Source of the DNA: Balneolaceae bacterium
GTDB lineage: Bacteria; Bacteroidota; Rhodothermia; Balneolales; Balneolaceae
DNA: 7,773 nt
Direction of reading: 5' to 3'
Assembly: GCA_007127395.1 (NCBI GenBank)
Contig: SKZL01000187.1
Span: 1-7,773, forward strand
This document shows positions 1 to 6,910 of the stretch, piece after piece (positions within the stretch are counted from its first letter, which is position 1; each line of letters opens with the position of its first letter). Both the position numbers and the translations under genes were made by a program. The notes beneath the pieces are model-generated. The model was not told the origin of the DNA. It was given only the letters and a program-made list of their open reading frames with translations, and ran no database searches.

Positions 1-1
1 A

Positions 2-43
2 AAAACCACACACGGCATCTCATCGGTAAATGTAAAAAAATAA
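2..43 (+). CDS. C-terminal end of an upstream gene (partial)
   Basis: The frame starting at base 2 is open from the window edge and ends in TAA at 41-43, giving the tail KTTHGISSVNVKK. The stop shares its last base with the ATG of the next gene (TAATG), an arrangement typical of translationally coupled genes. A second frame ends in TAA at 27-29, and the frame of the downstream gene is also open here, so this reading rests on the stop/start overlap alone. The tail is too short to identify a family. If real, the gene is in the same operon as the membrane glycosyltransferase-like protein. Confidence 0.4.
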   Translation, partial: KTTHGISSVNVKK

Positions 44-2469
44 TGATCAAAATTTCAACCATTGGATGGTTTTGCTCTTTGGCACTGTTTATTTGGCTTC
101 TGGTGATTGCATTTTTTTTATCAAGCGAAGATTACTTTACGATAGAGAGCCTGTTTTATATTGCCAAAGCACAAATTGTTCATGATGGATATTTCCCTAA
201 GCTTCCAACCATCGGGATTACATACCCTGTTGTTCCTTTTCAGATTGTATTGATTCTTTTTCCTGTTTTCGGGATCATGTCTCCAATGGTGGCCTCCACA
301 GCCGGTGTCACAATCATTTTTGGGTATCTTTGGCAACTCAGCAAAAGAGCTGATATGCACCCTCTGTTTTTTGTGGGGCTTACACTTTTCTTTTTTTTGA
401 ACTCCGGAATGATCTATTTGGTAATATCAGGTACTTCATCATATATGATGATATTGGTGATTCTCGGACTCTTTTATCATCTGTTAAAATATATTGAACA
501 ATCTGATACTTACAATATAGCTATGGCCGGCCTTTTTTATATGTTGCTAATATTTGTAGATTTTACATTTATTTGGCTATTCATATTCATCCTGCCTGTC
601 ATCTTGTTGATTACCAGCCGTAATCTTGAATTTCAAAATATATTTGAAGTAAAGGGTTTTAAGGCTGTTTTCAGGGAAGGGAATATGCGCAAAGCATTTA
701 TCGGTAAATCGCTTTCAACAGCGTTCATGTTTACCATATTGCCTATCGCTTCATTCTTGCTTTACCTTTTTGTCAATCAACTGTTTACAAGCCATATTTT
801 TGATTTTTTAGATAACGCTAATTTCAATTATCGCCTTATACAGACCAGGGCTATTGGGAATGTAACTGCGGTTCAACAGGATTTCTTCTTTTTGAGAAAT
901 TTCTACGATTTTTTGGTCATCATATTTGCAATTTCACCTTTTTTGATCAAGCTGATATTTTCATCTTTTCGACAACCACTGAAGCTATACATTATTCTGC
1001 TACCTGTTTTTATAATACTGTTTAACATTACACGTGAAAATCTACCAATTTTAGCAACTGAATTTTTTATGTTGCTCTGTATTACCTGTTTATTCGGGAT
1101 TATTCAATTTATAAGAGAATTGATGCCTCGTTGGGTGACCGGTTTTATTGTGATTTTGATGTCGTTGATCTCAATCTGGTTTACCCACAAGTATTTTCAA
1201 TATGAATCAACAATGGTTGAGGGTTCTGCATATGAGCTGACCATTCAAAAAGTCCCTGATGTAGTATTGAGGATACTAACCGGAAGTGAACAAGACCGTC
1301 TTCTTCGTGCATCAGAGGATTCACCATTCAGGCGAAGTACTTCTACCGGGAGATCTGTTGAATCTGTATCGATCCGTGATGAATTTTTAACAGAGAGAAA
1401 TATACCTCAAGAGTCCTCAACTGAATCAGTCATGGGCAGCTCAATGATTTTGGATAGGAACCGGCAAATGGATTTTCGTTTTGACCCAAGGATCGACGGA
1501 TTCCAGGATAGAACTGTTTTGCCGGATCTGATTTATGGTGGAACGAATCCACACCTTCAAGCAGCCATGTTTCTTCGAGAGATCACATCAAGCACTGACC
1601 GGGTTTTGGCGGATGATGGTACCGCTTTCCCGGTTGTTGCTCTGCATGGCAGAATCCGTGATTTTTCTCTTCCCTACGAAAACGATTACATTACTTTTAT
1701 ATCCAACCCAATACATTATGTGAGATATATACTAATTCCATCCAGGGAAAACTTTTATCAGAATTTTGATATGGTCTTTAATGTAGCACCCGGATTGGGA
1801 ACACCGGATATTCCTTACCGAATTTTATTCGATAACAATGAATGGATGATTTTGGAAGCAGTTGACGTTTTAGCTCTCTCCAGAGTCCGTTTTTCATCTG
1901 TTTTACCACAACTTCCTAAAGCGGAACCGTTTCATTCTGTGGTATTGGTAACAAATGATCAATCTGCCTTAGCTCAACAAAACCTAAGAAGGTTAAGAAG
2001 TCAAATTAGTCATTTACAGATCATCCCGGTTTTTGTTGAATCGGACGGCAATCAATGGATCAGATGGAAGGTCACATCAGGCCGCTTCGATGATCGGGAT
2101 TCAGCTGTATTATGGAGACTAAGCCAACTACCAAACCAAATCTATCATTATTACTACCACTCTGAAATTGATAATCGGTTGTTCGATGTTCAACCTGACT
2201 ATGACCCTGACGAGCCTTCCTGGAGTCTCTTTTTTGGCCGGTTCAACACTGAAGAAGACGCTCAAGAAGCGTTAGAGACCTGGAACGATTTCGGTTTGAC
2301 TGAAATACGGATTGAGTTTGAGGATGGCTACTATTTACTTTTGGCAGGTCTGTTCAATGATTTCATAGCAGCCGAGCTACTGGCGCAATATATCTCTCAT
2401 CAAAGCTATCAGAGAATTACACTCCATGAACTGCAACTTCAATCCGATATTTTATCCGGTGGACTTTAA
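43..2469 (+). CDS. GT-C-like membrane glycosyltransferase with C-terminal tandem SPOR-like domains
   Basis: Seen: 808 residues. The first ~380 are strongly hydrophobic, with about 11-12 membrane segments (roughly 8-27, 62-79, 82-98, 106-147 as two, 158-190 as two, 226-248, 288-307, 313-329, 335-356, 364-381). The loop after segment 1 has an acidic pair (E29-D30) followed by Y31, E35 and a YP at 61-62, as in the catalytic first loop of GT-C enzymes that use polyprenyl-phosphate sugars. A Ser/Arg-rich stretch (about 385-495) leads into a soluble domain (500-610) containing VLADDG and FPVVALHGR, resembling the periplasmic part of GT-C proteins. Residues 631-710 and 724-797 each fit the beta-alpha-beta SPOR pattern, with GxF turns at 680-682, 732-734 and 769-771. 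Inferred: a transferase in the inner membrane, with its C-terminus in the periplasm binding glycan strands. No Shine-Dalgarno is visible. The frame stays open to the window edge, but no ATG, GTG or TTG precedes 43, and the hydrophobic segment begins right after this Met. The exact sugar and acceptor are unknown. Confidence 0.7.
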   Translation: MIKISTIGWFCSLALFIWLLVIAFFLSSEDYFTIESLFYIAKAQIVHDGYFPKLPTIGITYPVVPFQIVLILFPVFGIMSPMVASTAGVTIIFGYLWQLSKRADMHPLFFVGLTLFFFLNSGMIYLVISGTSSYMMILVILGLFYHLLKYIEQSDTYNIAMAGLFYMLLIFVDFTFIWLFIFILPVILLITSRNLEFQNIFEVKGFKAVFREGNMRKAFIGKSLSTAFMFTILPIASFLLYLFVNQLFTSHIFDFLDNANFNYRLIQTRAIGNVTAVQQDFFFLRNFYDFLVIIFAISPFLIKLIFSSFRQPLKLYIILLPVFIILFNITRENLPILATEFFMLLCITCLFGIIQFIRELMPRWVTGFIVILMSLISIWFTHKYFQYESTMVEGSAYELTIQKVPDVVLRILTGSEQDRLLRASEDSPFRRSTSTGRSVESVSIRDEFLTERNIPQESSTESVMGSSMILDRNRQMDFRFDPRIDGFQDRTVLPDLIYGGTNPHLQAAMFLREITSSTDRVLADDGTAFPVVALHGRIRDFSLPYENDYITFISNPIHYVRYILIPSRENFYQNFDMVFNVAPGLGTPDIPYRILFDNNEWMILEAVDVLALSRVRFSSVLPQLPKAEPFHSVVLVTNDQSALAQQNLRRLRSQISHLQIIPVFVESDGNQWIRWKVTSGRFDDRDSAVLWRLSQLPNQIYHYYYHSEIDNRLFDVQPDYDPDEPSWSLFFGRFNTEEDAQEALETWNDFGLTEIRIEFEDGYYLLLAGLFNDFIAAELLAQYISHQSYQRITLHELQLQSDILSGGL

Positions 2470-2502
2470 AGGATCTTTTTTATTTAATAAAAATAACCTT
2501 TC

Positions 2503-2522
2503 AAGAACTCAATTCTTTTTTT
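2503..2522 (+). terminator. Weak candidate intrinsic terminator after the GT-C-like gene
   Basis: AAGAA (2503-2507) pairs with TTCTT (2513-2517) around a 5-base loop and runs into seven T's (2516-2522). The stem has a single G-C pair, so it is weak. Just upstream a second imperfect AT-rich dyad joins AAAGG (2468-2472) to CCTTT (2497-2501). Together they sit directly after the stop codon, where a terminator is expected. Confidence 0.3.
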
Positions 2523-2591
2523 AAATAATCAATTTTATATCTAATAATATCAATTGGATATAATTTAAATAAAGATTCATCATCAATTTTC

Positions 2592-2623
2592 TTGTCAAAA
2601 TTTAATTTTAAAGGAACTATTTG
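2592..2623 (+). promoter_or_regulatory. Low-confidence promoter candidate for the phytoene synthase gene
   Basis: TTGTCA (2592-2597) matches five of six bases of a -35 box, and CTATTTG (2617-2623) lies 19 bases on, loosely like the TAnnTTTG -7 box of Bacteroidota. A perfect TATAAT (2559-2564) without a convincing partner lies upstream. The whole spacer 2470-2679 is extremely AT-rich, so chance matches are likely. The 210-base gap makes a promoter somewhere here probable. Confidence 0.2.
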
Positions 2624-2646
2624 AGTTTAAAAAAACATTATTTACC

Positions 2647-2679
2647 ATGAATGCGAATCATTGCAATGGCAACGAATAG
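2647..2679 (+). promoter_or_regulatory. 10-codon leader ORF abutting the phytoene synthase start
   Basis: ATG at 2647 opens an ORF MNANHCNGNE ending in TAG at 2677-2679, and the next three bases are the ATG of the downstream gene, in the same frame. This could be a leader peptide giving re-initiation, or a chance ORF. No Shine-Dalgarno precedes either ATG. The peptide has no run of one amino acid that would suggest classic attenuation. Confidence 0.25.
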
Positions 2680-3642
2680 ATGTCAAATCTTCTGAAATTA
2701 CCATACACTCTCCTCAGGCCTCTCTATGAGAAGACCAACTTCCATCATGCAGTCATATCAGAAGTACGAGATTCAGAGTTGAGAATGGCCTATTCTCATT
2801 GCAGGGCGATCACCAGGAAGTATGCGAAAACATTTTACATGGCTACACGGTTTCTTCCCTATCAGAAACAGAGGAGTATTTTTGCAATTTATGGACTTTG
2901 CAGATATCTGGATAATTTGGTCGATGATGCCGATGACCTGATCGCAAAAAAGAAGATCTGTATAAGTGATGTTGAGTCCAGGCTGGAGAAATTCAGAGTA
3001 AAATTGATTAGTACGTATAGAGGTGTAGAATACAGTGATCCAATATTAATAGCGTTCTCTGATGTTCTGAACAGTAACAAAATATCTATTGAACTCCCAT
3101 TAACTCTTTTGGATGGGGTCAAGATGGACTTGACAAAAGATAGATATGAGACATTCGATGAACTTTATGAATATTCTTATAAAGTAGCATCTGTTGTTGG
3201 ATTGATGACCAGTGAAGTCTTTGGATATTCTGATCAAAAAGCTCTAAACCATGCGGTGGAACTTGGCATTGCAATGCAGCTTACCAATATTCTGCGTGAT
3301 ATAGGTGAAGATCTTAATCGCGGAAGAATCTATATTCCACAAGAAGATCTTAAAACTTATGGAATAGATGAAAATGAATTGTTTGATCACAATTGCAGTG
3401 AATCATTTGCTCAATTGATGAAATTCCAAATAGAGAGAGCAAGATCATACTACGATAACTCTGACCAGGGAATTCCGATGTTAAATCGGGACAGCAGATT
3501 GCCGGTCATCCTAGCCAGAGAAAATTACAGCAAAATTCTGGATAAGATCGAAGAGAATCAATATCAAGTCTTCACAAAACGAGCATACCTCAATTCAACT
3601 GAGAAGTTTTCGATACTTCCAAAAGCTCTTCTTAGAATATAA
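2680..3642 (+). CDS. crtB: Phytoene/squalene synthase family protein, probably phytoene synthase
   Basis: The family joins two prenyl diphosphates head to head; phytoene synthase condenses two geranylgeranyl-PP to phytoene, the first committed step of carotenoid synthesis, at the inner face of the membrane. Seen: 320 residues, close to the usual ~300. The first aspartate-rich motif is at 78-83 (CRYLDNLVDDADD, residues 74-86), and the second is the very typical NILRDIGEDLNRGRIYIP at 203-220 with D207 and D211 as Mg2+ ligands. AKTFYMA (49-55) and SYKVASVVG (166-174) also match the family. The start is set by the TAG just before it; the next Met is at residue 36, inside the conserved fold. No crtI, crtY or other carotenoid gene is in the window, so phytoene rather than a C30 product (dehydrosqualene, presqualene) is inferred from overall similarity. 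Confidence 0.8.
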   Translation: MSNLLKLPYTLLRPLYEKTNFHHAVISEVRDSELRMAYSHCRAITRKYAKTFYMATRFLPYQKQRSIFAIYGLCRYLDNLVDDADDLIAKKKICISDVESRLEKFRVKLISTYRGVEYSDPILIAFSDVLNSNKISIELPLTLLDGVKMDLTKDRYETFDELYEYSYKVASVVGLMTSEVFGYSDQKALNHAVELGIAMQLTNILRDIGEDLNRGRIYIPQEDLKTYGIDENELFDHNCSESFAQLMKFQIERARSYYDNSDQGIPMLNRDSRLPVILARENYSKILDKIEENQYQVFTKRAYLNSTEKFSILPKALLRI

Positions 3643-3653
3643 TTTTTATATCT

Positions 3654-3675
3654 GCTTTTTTAACAGCAAAAAAGC
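3654..3675 (+). terminator. Perfect 8-bp hairpin after the phytoene synthase gene
   Basis: GCTTTTTT (3654-3661) is the exact reverse complement of AAAAAAGC (3668-3675), with a 6-base loop, 11 bases after the stop codon. A smaller dyad (AGCG-CTTT-CGCT, 3673-3684) overlaps its right edge. The position suits a terminator, but no clean T-run follows the stem, so termination is inferred mainly from position and symmetry. Confidence 0.4.
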
Positions 3676-3693
3676 GCTTTCGCTCTTCATTAT

Positions 3694-3730
3694 TTTGTAT
3701 ATCTTAATAATATATAGTGGTTATTCTTTG
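3694..3730 (+). promoter_or_regulatory. Candidate Bacteroidota-type promoter for the esterase-accC-murQ cluster
   Basis: TTTG at 3694-3697 and TATTCTTTG at 3722-3730 resemble the -33 TTTG and -7 TAnnTTTG boxes known from Bacteroidota. The spacing (24 bases) and the three instead of two bases inside the -7 box are both one off the consensus. It lies 26 bases before the ATG. It depends on the organism belonging to that lineage. Confidence 0.25.
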
Positions 3731-3756
3731 CCTAACTAAAAAAAAAGAGAAAGGGT

Positions 3757-4470
3757 ATGAAGAGAAAAGAGAAATCATGGATCAGTCCCAGTATGGGGAA
3801 AAAAATGAGAGTTAATATATATGGAACTGAGGGTACTCCTGTCATTATCTATCCAACAGCTCATGGGGATCTTTTAGAATGGGAAGAACAAGGGGGGATT
3901 GCAATTCTGGAAGAACAGATTGATGAGGGCTACAATCAAATATATTGTATTGAAGATTTCGCTCAAGAGAGTTTCATGAATAGTGAAATTGATCCTGTAT
4001 CCAGAATAGAACGTTTTTCTCAATATCAATCCTATATTATGGATGAACTCCTTCCCTTTATATCTGAAGAAAACTCAAATCCCTATGTAATCAATGCAGG
4101 AGCAGCTATCGGTGCTTACTGCGCATTGCTGATGGCATTAAAATACCCGACAAATTTTCATAAAGTGATAGGTTTATGTGGATATTACGACATCAGGGTA
4201 CATATGGATGAGTTTTTTGATGATAATGTCTATTTTAACAATCCTGTTGAATTTATTCCAAACCTTTCTGATGAAAAACTGCTTAAAATGATCAGTGCAG
4301 TTGATATACGTCTGCTCAATTATGCAAATGATCCGACCAAAGGGGATACTCACAAGATGAGTGATATTCTATGGTTAAAATTTATTGAGCATGAGCACTA
4401 CGTTTGGAATGAAGAGGCGGAGAATATGTGGGATCTTCTCCCAAAAATTTTAAAAGACAATCTTTTTTAA
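3757..4470 (+). CDS. Alpha/beta-hydrolase-fold esterase-family protein lacking the nucleophile serine
   Basis: Seen: 237 residues, no signal peptide, so probably cytoplasmic. The layout matches a family of small serine esterases: W8-ISPSMGKKM at the N-terminus, YPTAHGDLLEWEEQG (32-46), CIEDFAQESFMN (64-75), the nucleophile-elbow region (111-130), and VYFNNPVEFIPNL (158-170). The elbow, normally GxSxG, reads G115-A-A117-I-G119: the serine position is alanine (GCT, 4105-4107; one base from TCT). The C-terminal region where relatives carry a GHDW-type histidine motif reads NEEAENMW (218-225), so the histidine also seems to be missing; H212 and H214 lie nearby but do not align well by eye. Inferred: a non-catalytic, binding or regulatory member of the family. 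W8 is conserved in the family, which supports this start; the purine run AGAGAAAGGG precedes it. It heads a cluster, with its stop only 5 bases before accC. Confidence 0.65.
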   Translation: MKRKEKSWISPSMGKKMRVNIYGTEGTPVIIYPTAHGDLLEWEEQGGIAILEEQIDEGYNQIYCIEDFAQESFMNSEIDPVSRIERFSQYQSYIMDELLPFISEENSNPYVINAGAAIGAYCALLMALKYPTNFHKVIGLCGYYDIRVHMDEFFDDNVYFNNPVEFIPNLSDEKLLKMISAVDIRLLNYANDPTKGDTHKMSDILWLKFIEHEHYVWNEEAENMWDLLPKILKDNLF

Positions 4471-4475
4471 GTTAA

Positions 4476-5969
4476 ATGGGTCAAATTAATAAAGTGCTGA
4501 TTGCCAACCGGGGTGAAATTGCAGTCAGAATTATCAGAACCTGTAAAGAGAGAGGAATCGGAACTGTCGCAATCTACTCAGATGTTGATCAATTATCACC
4601 TCATGTCTTGATTGCCGATGAATCGGTTCCTCTGGAAGGTATTTCATCAACTGATACTTATCTAAATCAGAATAAAGTCATTGAAGCTGCCAGACTAACT
4701 GAATCAGATGCGATACATCCAGGTTATGGATTCTTGAGTGAAAATGCTTCTTTTGCCAGAAGATGCAGTGATGAAGGTTTTATTTTTATCGGGCCTTCAC
4801 CGGAATCTATTGAGATGATGGGTGACAAAACCCGCGCCCGTGAATTGATTGCAAAGAGTGGTGTTCCTTACCCACCCGGAAGTAAATCAGAGATTAGCAA
4901 TATTGAGGAAGGTAAAATGATCGCAGAGCAAATCGGATACCCGGTTCTGATCAAGGCTGCTGCGGGGGGTGGAGGTAAAGGGATGCGAATTATTCGTGAG
5001 TCGGACACTTTTGAAGCAGGTTTTAAAACTGCACGTTCGGAAGCCAAAAATGCATTTGGCGATGAGAGAGTTTTTGTTGAAAAATATCTGGAAGAACCCC
5101 GACATATTGAATTTCAGATTTTCGCCGATCAATCAGGAAAGACAGTCCACCTTTTTGAGAGAGAGTGTTCTATACAAAGAAGGCATCAGAAAGTTGTAGA
5201 GGAGGCACCTTCGCCGATTATCGATAGTAAACTCAGGGCTATGATGGCAGAAGCAGCAATATCCGTTGCAAAAAGCTGTAATTATACCGGTGCCGGTACC
5301 GTAGAGTTTATGGTTGATAAACATAAAAGATTCTATTTCCTCGAGATGAATACCAGATTGCAGGTTGAACACCCTGTCACTGAAATGATTACAGGGCTTG
5401 ACCTTGTTGGCCTGCAGATCGATGTTGCCAATGGTAAACCTCTGCCTTTCAGCCAGAATGATGTTCAACAGAGAGGGCATGCAATTGAATGCAGAATCTA
5501 TGCTGAAGATTCTTTGAATCAATTTCTTCCCAGTACTGGATTGTTGTTAAGGCATCGAATACCTTCGGGTCCCGGAGTCAGAGTAGATGCAGGTATTGAA
5601 GAAGGAGGTGAAGTTTCGATTCACTATGATCCCATGATCTCAAAGCTGACAGTTCATGCAGCTGATAGAGATCAAGCTATCCGAAAGATGTTGCGTGCGC
5701 TATCAGAGTACGAGATTGGTGGTGTTCAAACCACAATCCCTTTTTGTAAATTTGTCCTGAACAGTAAATCGTTTATTGAAGGAGTATACGATACCCATTT
5801 TGTTCAGGATAATTATAAACCTGAGGAGATAAAAGAGAAAAAAGATGTACTGGATGCCATTGCTATCGTATCTTCTTTCATTAAGATGAATAAAAAAAAT
5901 CAGTCGAATGAACCGGTGATCAGTGGAAATCAGGATATTGGTGGCTGGTGGAAAATCAGAAAGAGGTAA
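4476..5969 (+). CDS. accC: Biotin carboxylase subunit of an acyl-CoA carboxylase
   Basis: Catalyses ATP-dependent carboxylation of biotin on a carrier protein, the first half-reaction of acetyl- or propionyl-CoA carboxylase, in the cytoplasm. Seen: N-terminal domain KVLIANRGEIAVRI (6-19) and HPGYGFLSEN (81-90); ATP-grasp with K118, K160 and the glycine loop GGGGKGM (164-170); ERECSIQRRHQK (228-239); LEMNTRLQVEHPVTE (289-303) with E290 and R294; C-terminal domain with R340. All residues I know to matter in E. coli AccC are present. At 497 residues it is ~45-50 longer than E. coli AccC; the extra tail (about 449-497) is charged and ends GGWWKIRKR. There is no biotin-carrier domain (no MKM motif) in the protein, and no carrier or carboxyltransferase gene in the window, so the substrate cannot be fixed. 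The length resembles BC subunits of acetyl/propionyl-CoA carboxylases. No clear Shine-Dalgarno; start matches the family N-terminus. The next gene begins 3 bases after the stop. Confidence 0.93.
   Translation: MGQINKVLIANRGEIAVRIIRTCKERGIGTVAIYSDVDQLSPHVLIADESVPLEGISSTDTYLNQNKVIEAARLTESDAIHPGYGFLSENASFARRCSDEGFIFIGPSPESIEMMGDKTRARELIAKSGVPYPPGSKSEISNIEEGKMIAEQIGYPVLIKAAAGGGGKGMRIIRESDTFEAGFKTARSEAKNAFGDERVFVEKYLEEPRHIEFQIFADQSGKTVHLFERECSIQRRHQKVVEEAPSPIIDSKLRAMMAEAAISVAKSCNYTGAGTVEFMVDKHKRFYFLEMNTRLQVEHPVTEMITGLDLVGLQIDVANGKPLPFSQNDVQQRGHAIECRIYAEDSLNQFLPSTGLLLRHRIPSGPGVRVDAGIEEGGEVSIHYDPMISKLTVHAADRDQAIRKMLRALSEYEIGGVQTTIPFCKFVLNSKSFIEGVYDTHFVQDNYKPEEIKEKKDVLDAIAIVSSFIKMNKKNQSNEPVISGNQDIGGWWKIRKR
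5962..5966 (+). promoter_or_regulatory. Ribosome binding site for murQ inside the end of accC
   Basis: AGAGG (5962-5966) ends 6 bases before the GTG at 5973, a good Shine-Dalgarno match and spacing in a window where most genes lack one. It supports GTG as the true start of murQ. Confidence 0.55.
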
Positions 5970-5972
5970 TTA

Positions 5973-6890
5973 GTGAATTCAGATCAGGATCTGTTTAAAA
6001 AGCTCGAAATATTATTAACAGAACAGAGAAACCCTTCAACACAAGCAATTGATCTGGCCGATTCATTGCAAATTGTTAAACTGATTAATGAAGAGGATAA
6101 AGCTGTTGCTTACAGAGTAGAAGAGAAGTTGCCCGTAATTGCCGATGCTGTTGATGAAATAGTAAATGGTTTGAAAAAAGGGGGGAGGCTTCTATACTTT
6201 GGTGCTGGCACCAGCGGACGATTAGGTGTACTCGATGCTTCTGAGTGTCCGCCCACCTTTGGAACTAATCCGGAGACTGTCAGGGGTTTTATTGCAGGTG
6301 GTGAAAAAGCGATGTTTGTTGCTCAGGAAGGAGCTGAAGACAAAGAAACTTTCGGTGAGGAGGAAGTAGTAAAGCAAAATGTAAAGGAATCGGATATCAT
6401 CGTCGGATTGGCGGCAAGCGGCAGAACACCTTACGTCCACGGTGCCTTGAAGGAAGCGAAAAAGATAGGTTGCAAAACCATATTAATCACTACTGTTTCT
6501 GCTGATCAGGTAGAACTGGATGTAGACTATATGATCGACGTGCCTGTCGGTCCTGAAGTGATTATGGGAAGTACTCGAATGAAAAGTGCTACTGCACAAA
6601 AGATGATCTTGAATATGCTCACAACCGGGGCAATGATCCGGTTGGGTAAAGTTTACGAAAACGTGATGGTTGATCTTCAGTTAACAAATAAAAAACTGGA
6701 AGAGAGAGCGAAAAGAATTTTAATGATGCTGGCTGACGTTGATTATCAACAGGCTGGAGTGTATCTGGAGAAAGCAGACAACCATGTAAAGACGGCTTTA
6801 ATGATGGCTGTTGGGTCTCTTGACAAAGAGGAAGCGATAAAAAAGTTATCCGAATATGACGGTTTTATTAGAAAAGCTCTGAACCGTTAA
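5973..6890 (+). CDS. murQ: N-acetylmuramic acid 6-phosphate etherase
   Basis: Splits the lactyl ether of MurNAc-6-phosphate to give GlcNAc-6-phosphate and D-lactate, in cytoplasmic recycling of peptidoglycan. Seen: 305 residues, the usual family length. The SIS domain carries the signature LYFGAGTSGRLGVLDASECP (74-93), then GAEDKE (120-125), GLAASGRTPYVHGAL (145-159), and VGPEVIMGSTRMKSATAQK (192-210). E91 and E122 correspond to the catalytic glutamates I recall as E83 and E114 in E. coli MurQ. Residues ~240-305 form the C-terminal helical part seen in full-length members. The start is GTG, supported by a Shine-Dalgarno and by an N-terminus of normal length. It is last in the tight cluster with the esterase-like gene and accC. 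No anmK, nagA or ampG-like partner is in the window. Confidence 0.95.
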   Translation: MNSDQDLFKKLEILLTEQRNPSTQAIDLADSLQIVKLINEEDKAVAYRVEEKLPVIADAVDEIVNGLKKGGRLLYFGAGTSGRLGVLDASECPPTFGTNPETVRGFIAGGEKAMFVAQEGAEDKETFGEEEVVKQNVKESDIIVGLAASGRTPYVHGALKEAKKIGCKTILITTVSADQVELDVDYMIDVPVGPEVIMGSTRMKSATAQKMILNMLTTGAMIRLGKVYENVMVDLQLTNKKLEERAKRILMMLADVDYQQAGVYLEKADNHVKTALMMAVGSLDKEEAIKKLSEYDGFIRKALNR

Positions 6891-6910
6891 CCCTGTAATT
6901 GCGTTTAGTT

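Noticed and set aside
112..398. Two runs of eight T's (112-119 and 391-398) early in the GT-C-like gene as possible slippage switches.
   Set aside because: Both fall on Phe/Leu codons of membrane segments, where T-runs are expected in AT-rich genomes.
2559..2564. Perfect TATAAT box in the spacer before the phytoene synthase gene.
   Set aside because: No -35 partner at suitable spacing, and the surrounding DNA is so AT-rich that the hexamer is expected by chance; mentioned only under the promoter candidate.
2470..2679. AT-rich spacer considered as an origin, attachment site or small RNA gene.
   Set aside because: No iterated boxes, DnaA-box cluster, direct repeats or stable GC-containing stem were seen.
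2780..2798. Perfect 7-bp inverted repeat (TGAGAAT / ATTCTCA, 5-base loop) in the phytoene synthase gene.
   Set aside because: It lies inside well-conserved coding sequence far from the start, and one such repeat per window is expected by chance.
5133..5522. 129-codon open frame on the minus strand within accC.
   Set aside because: It lies wholly inside the ATP-grasp coding region of a certain gene, and its translation shows no family features; a frame shadow.
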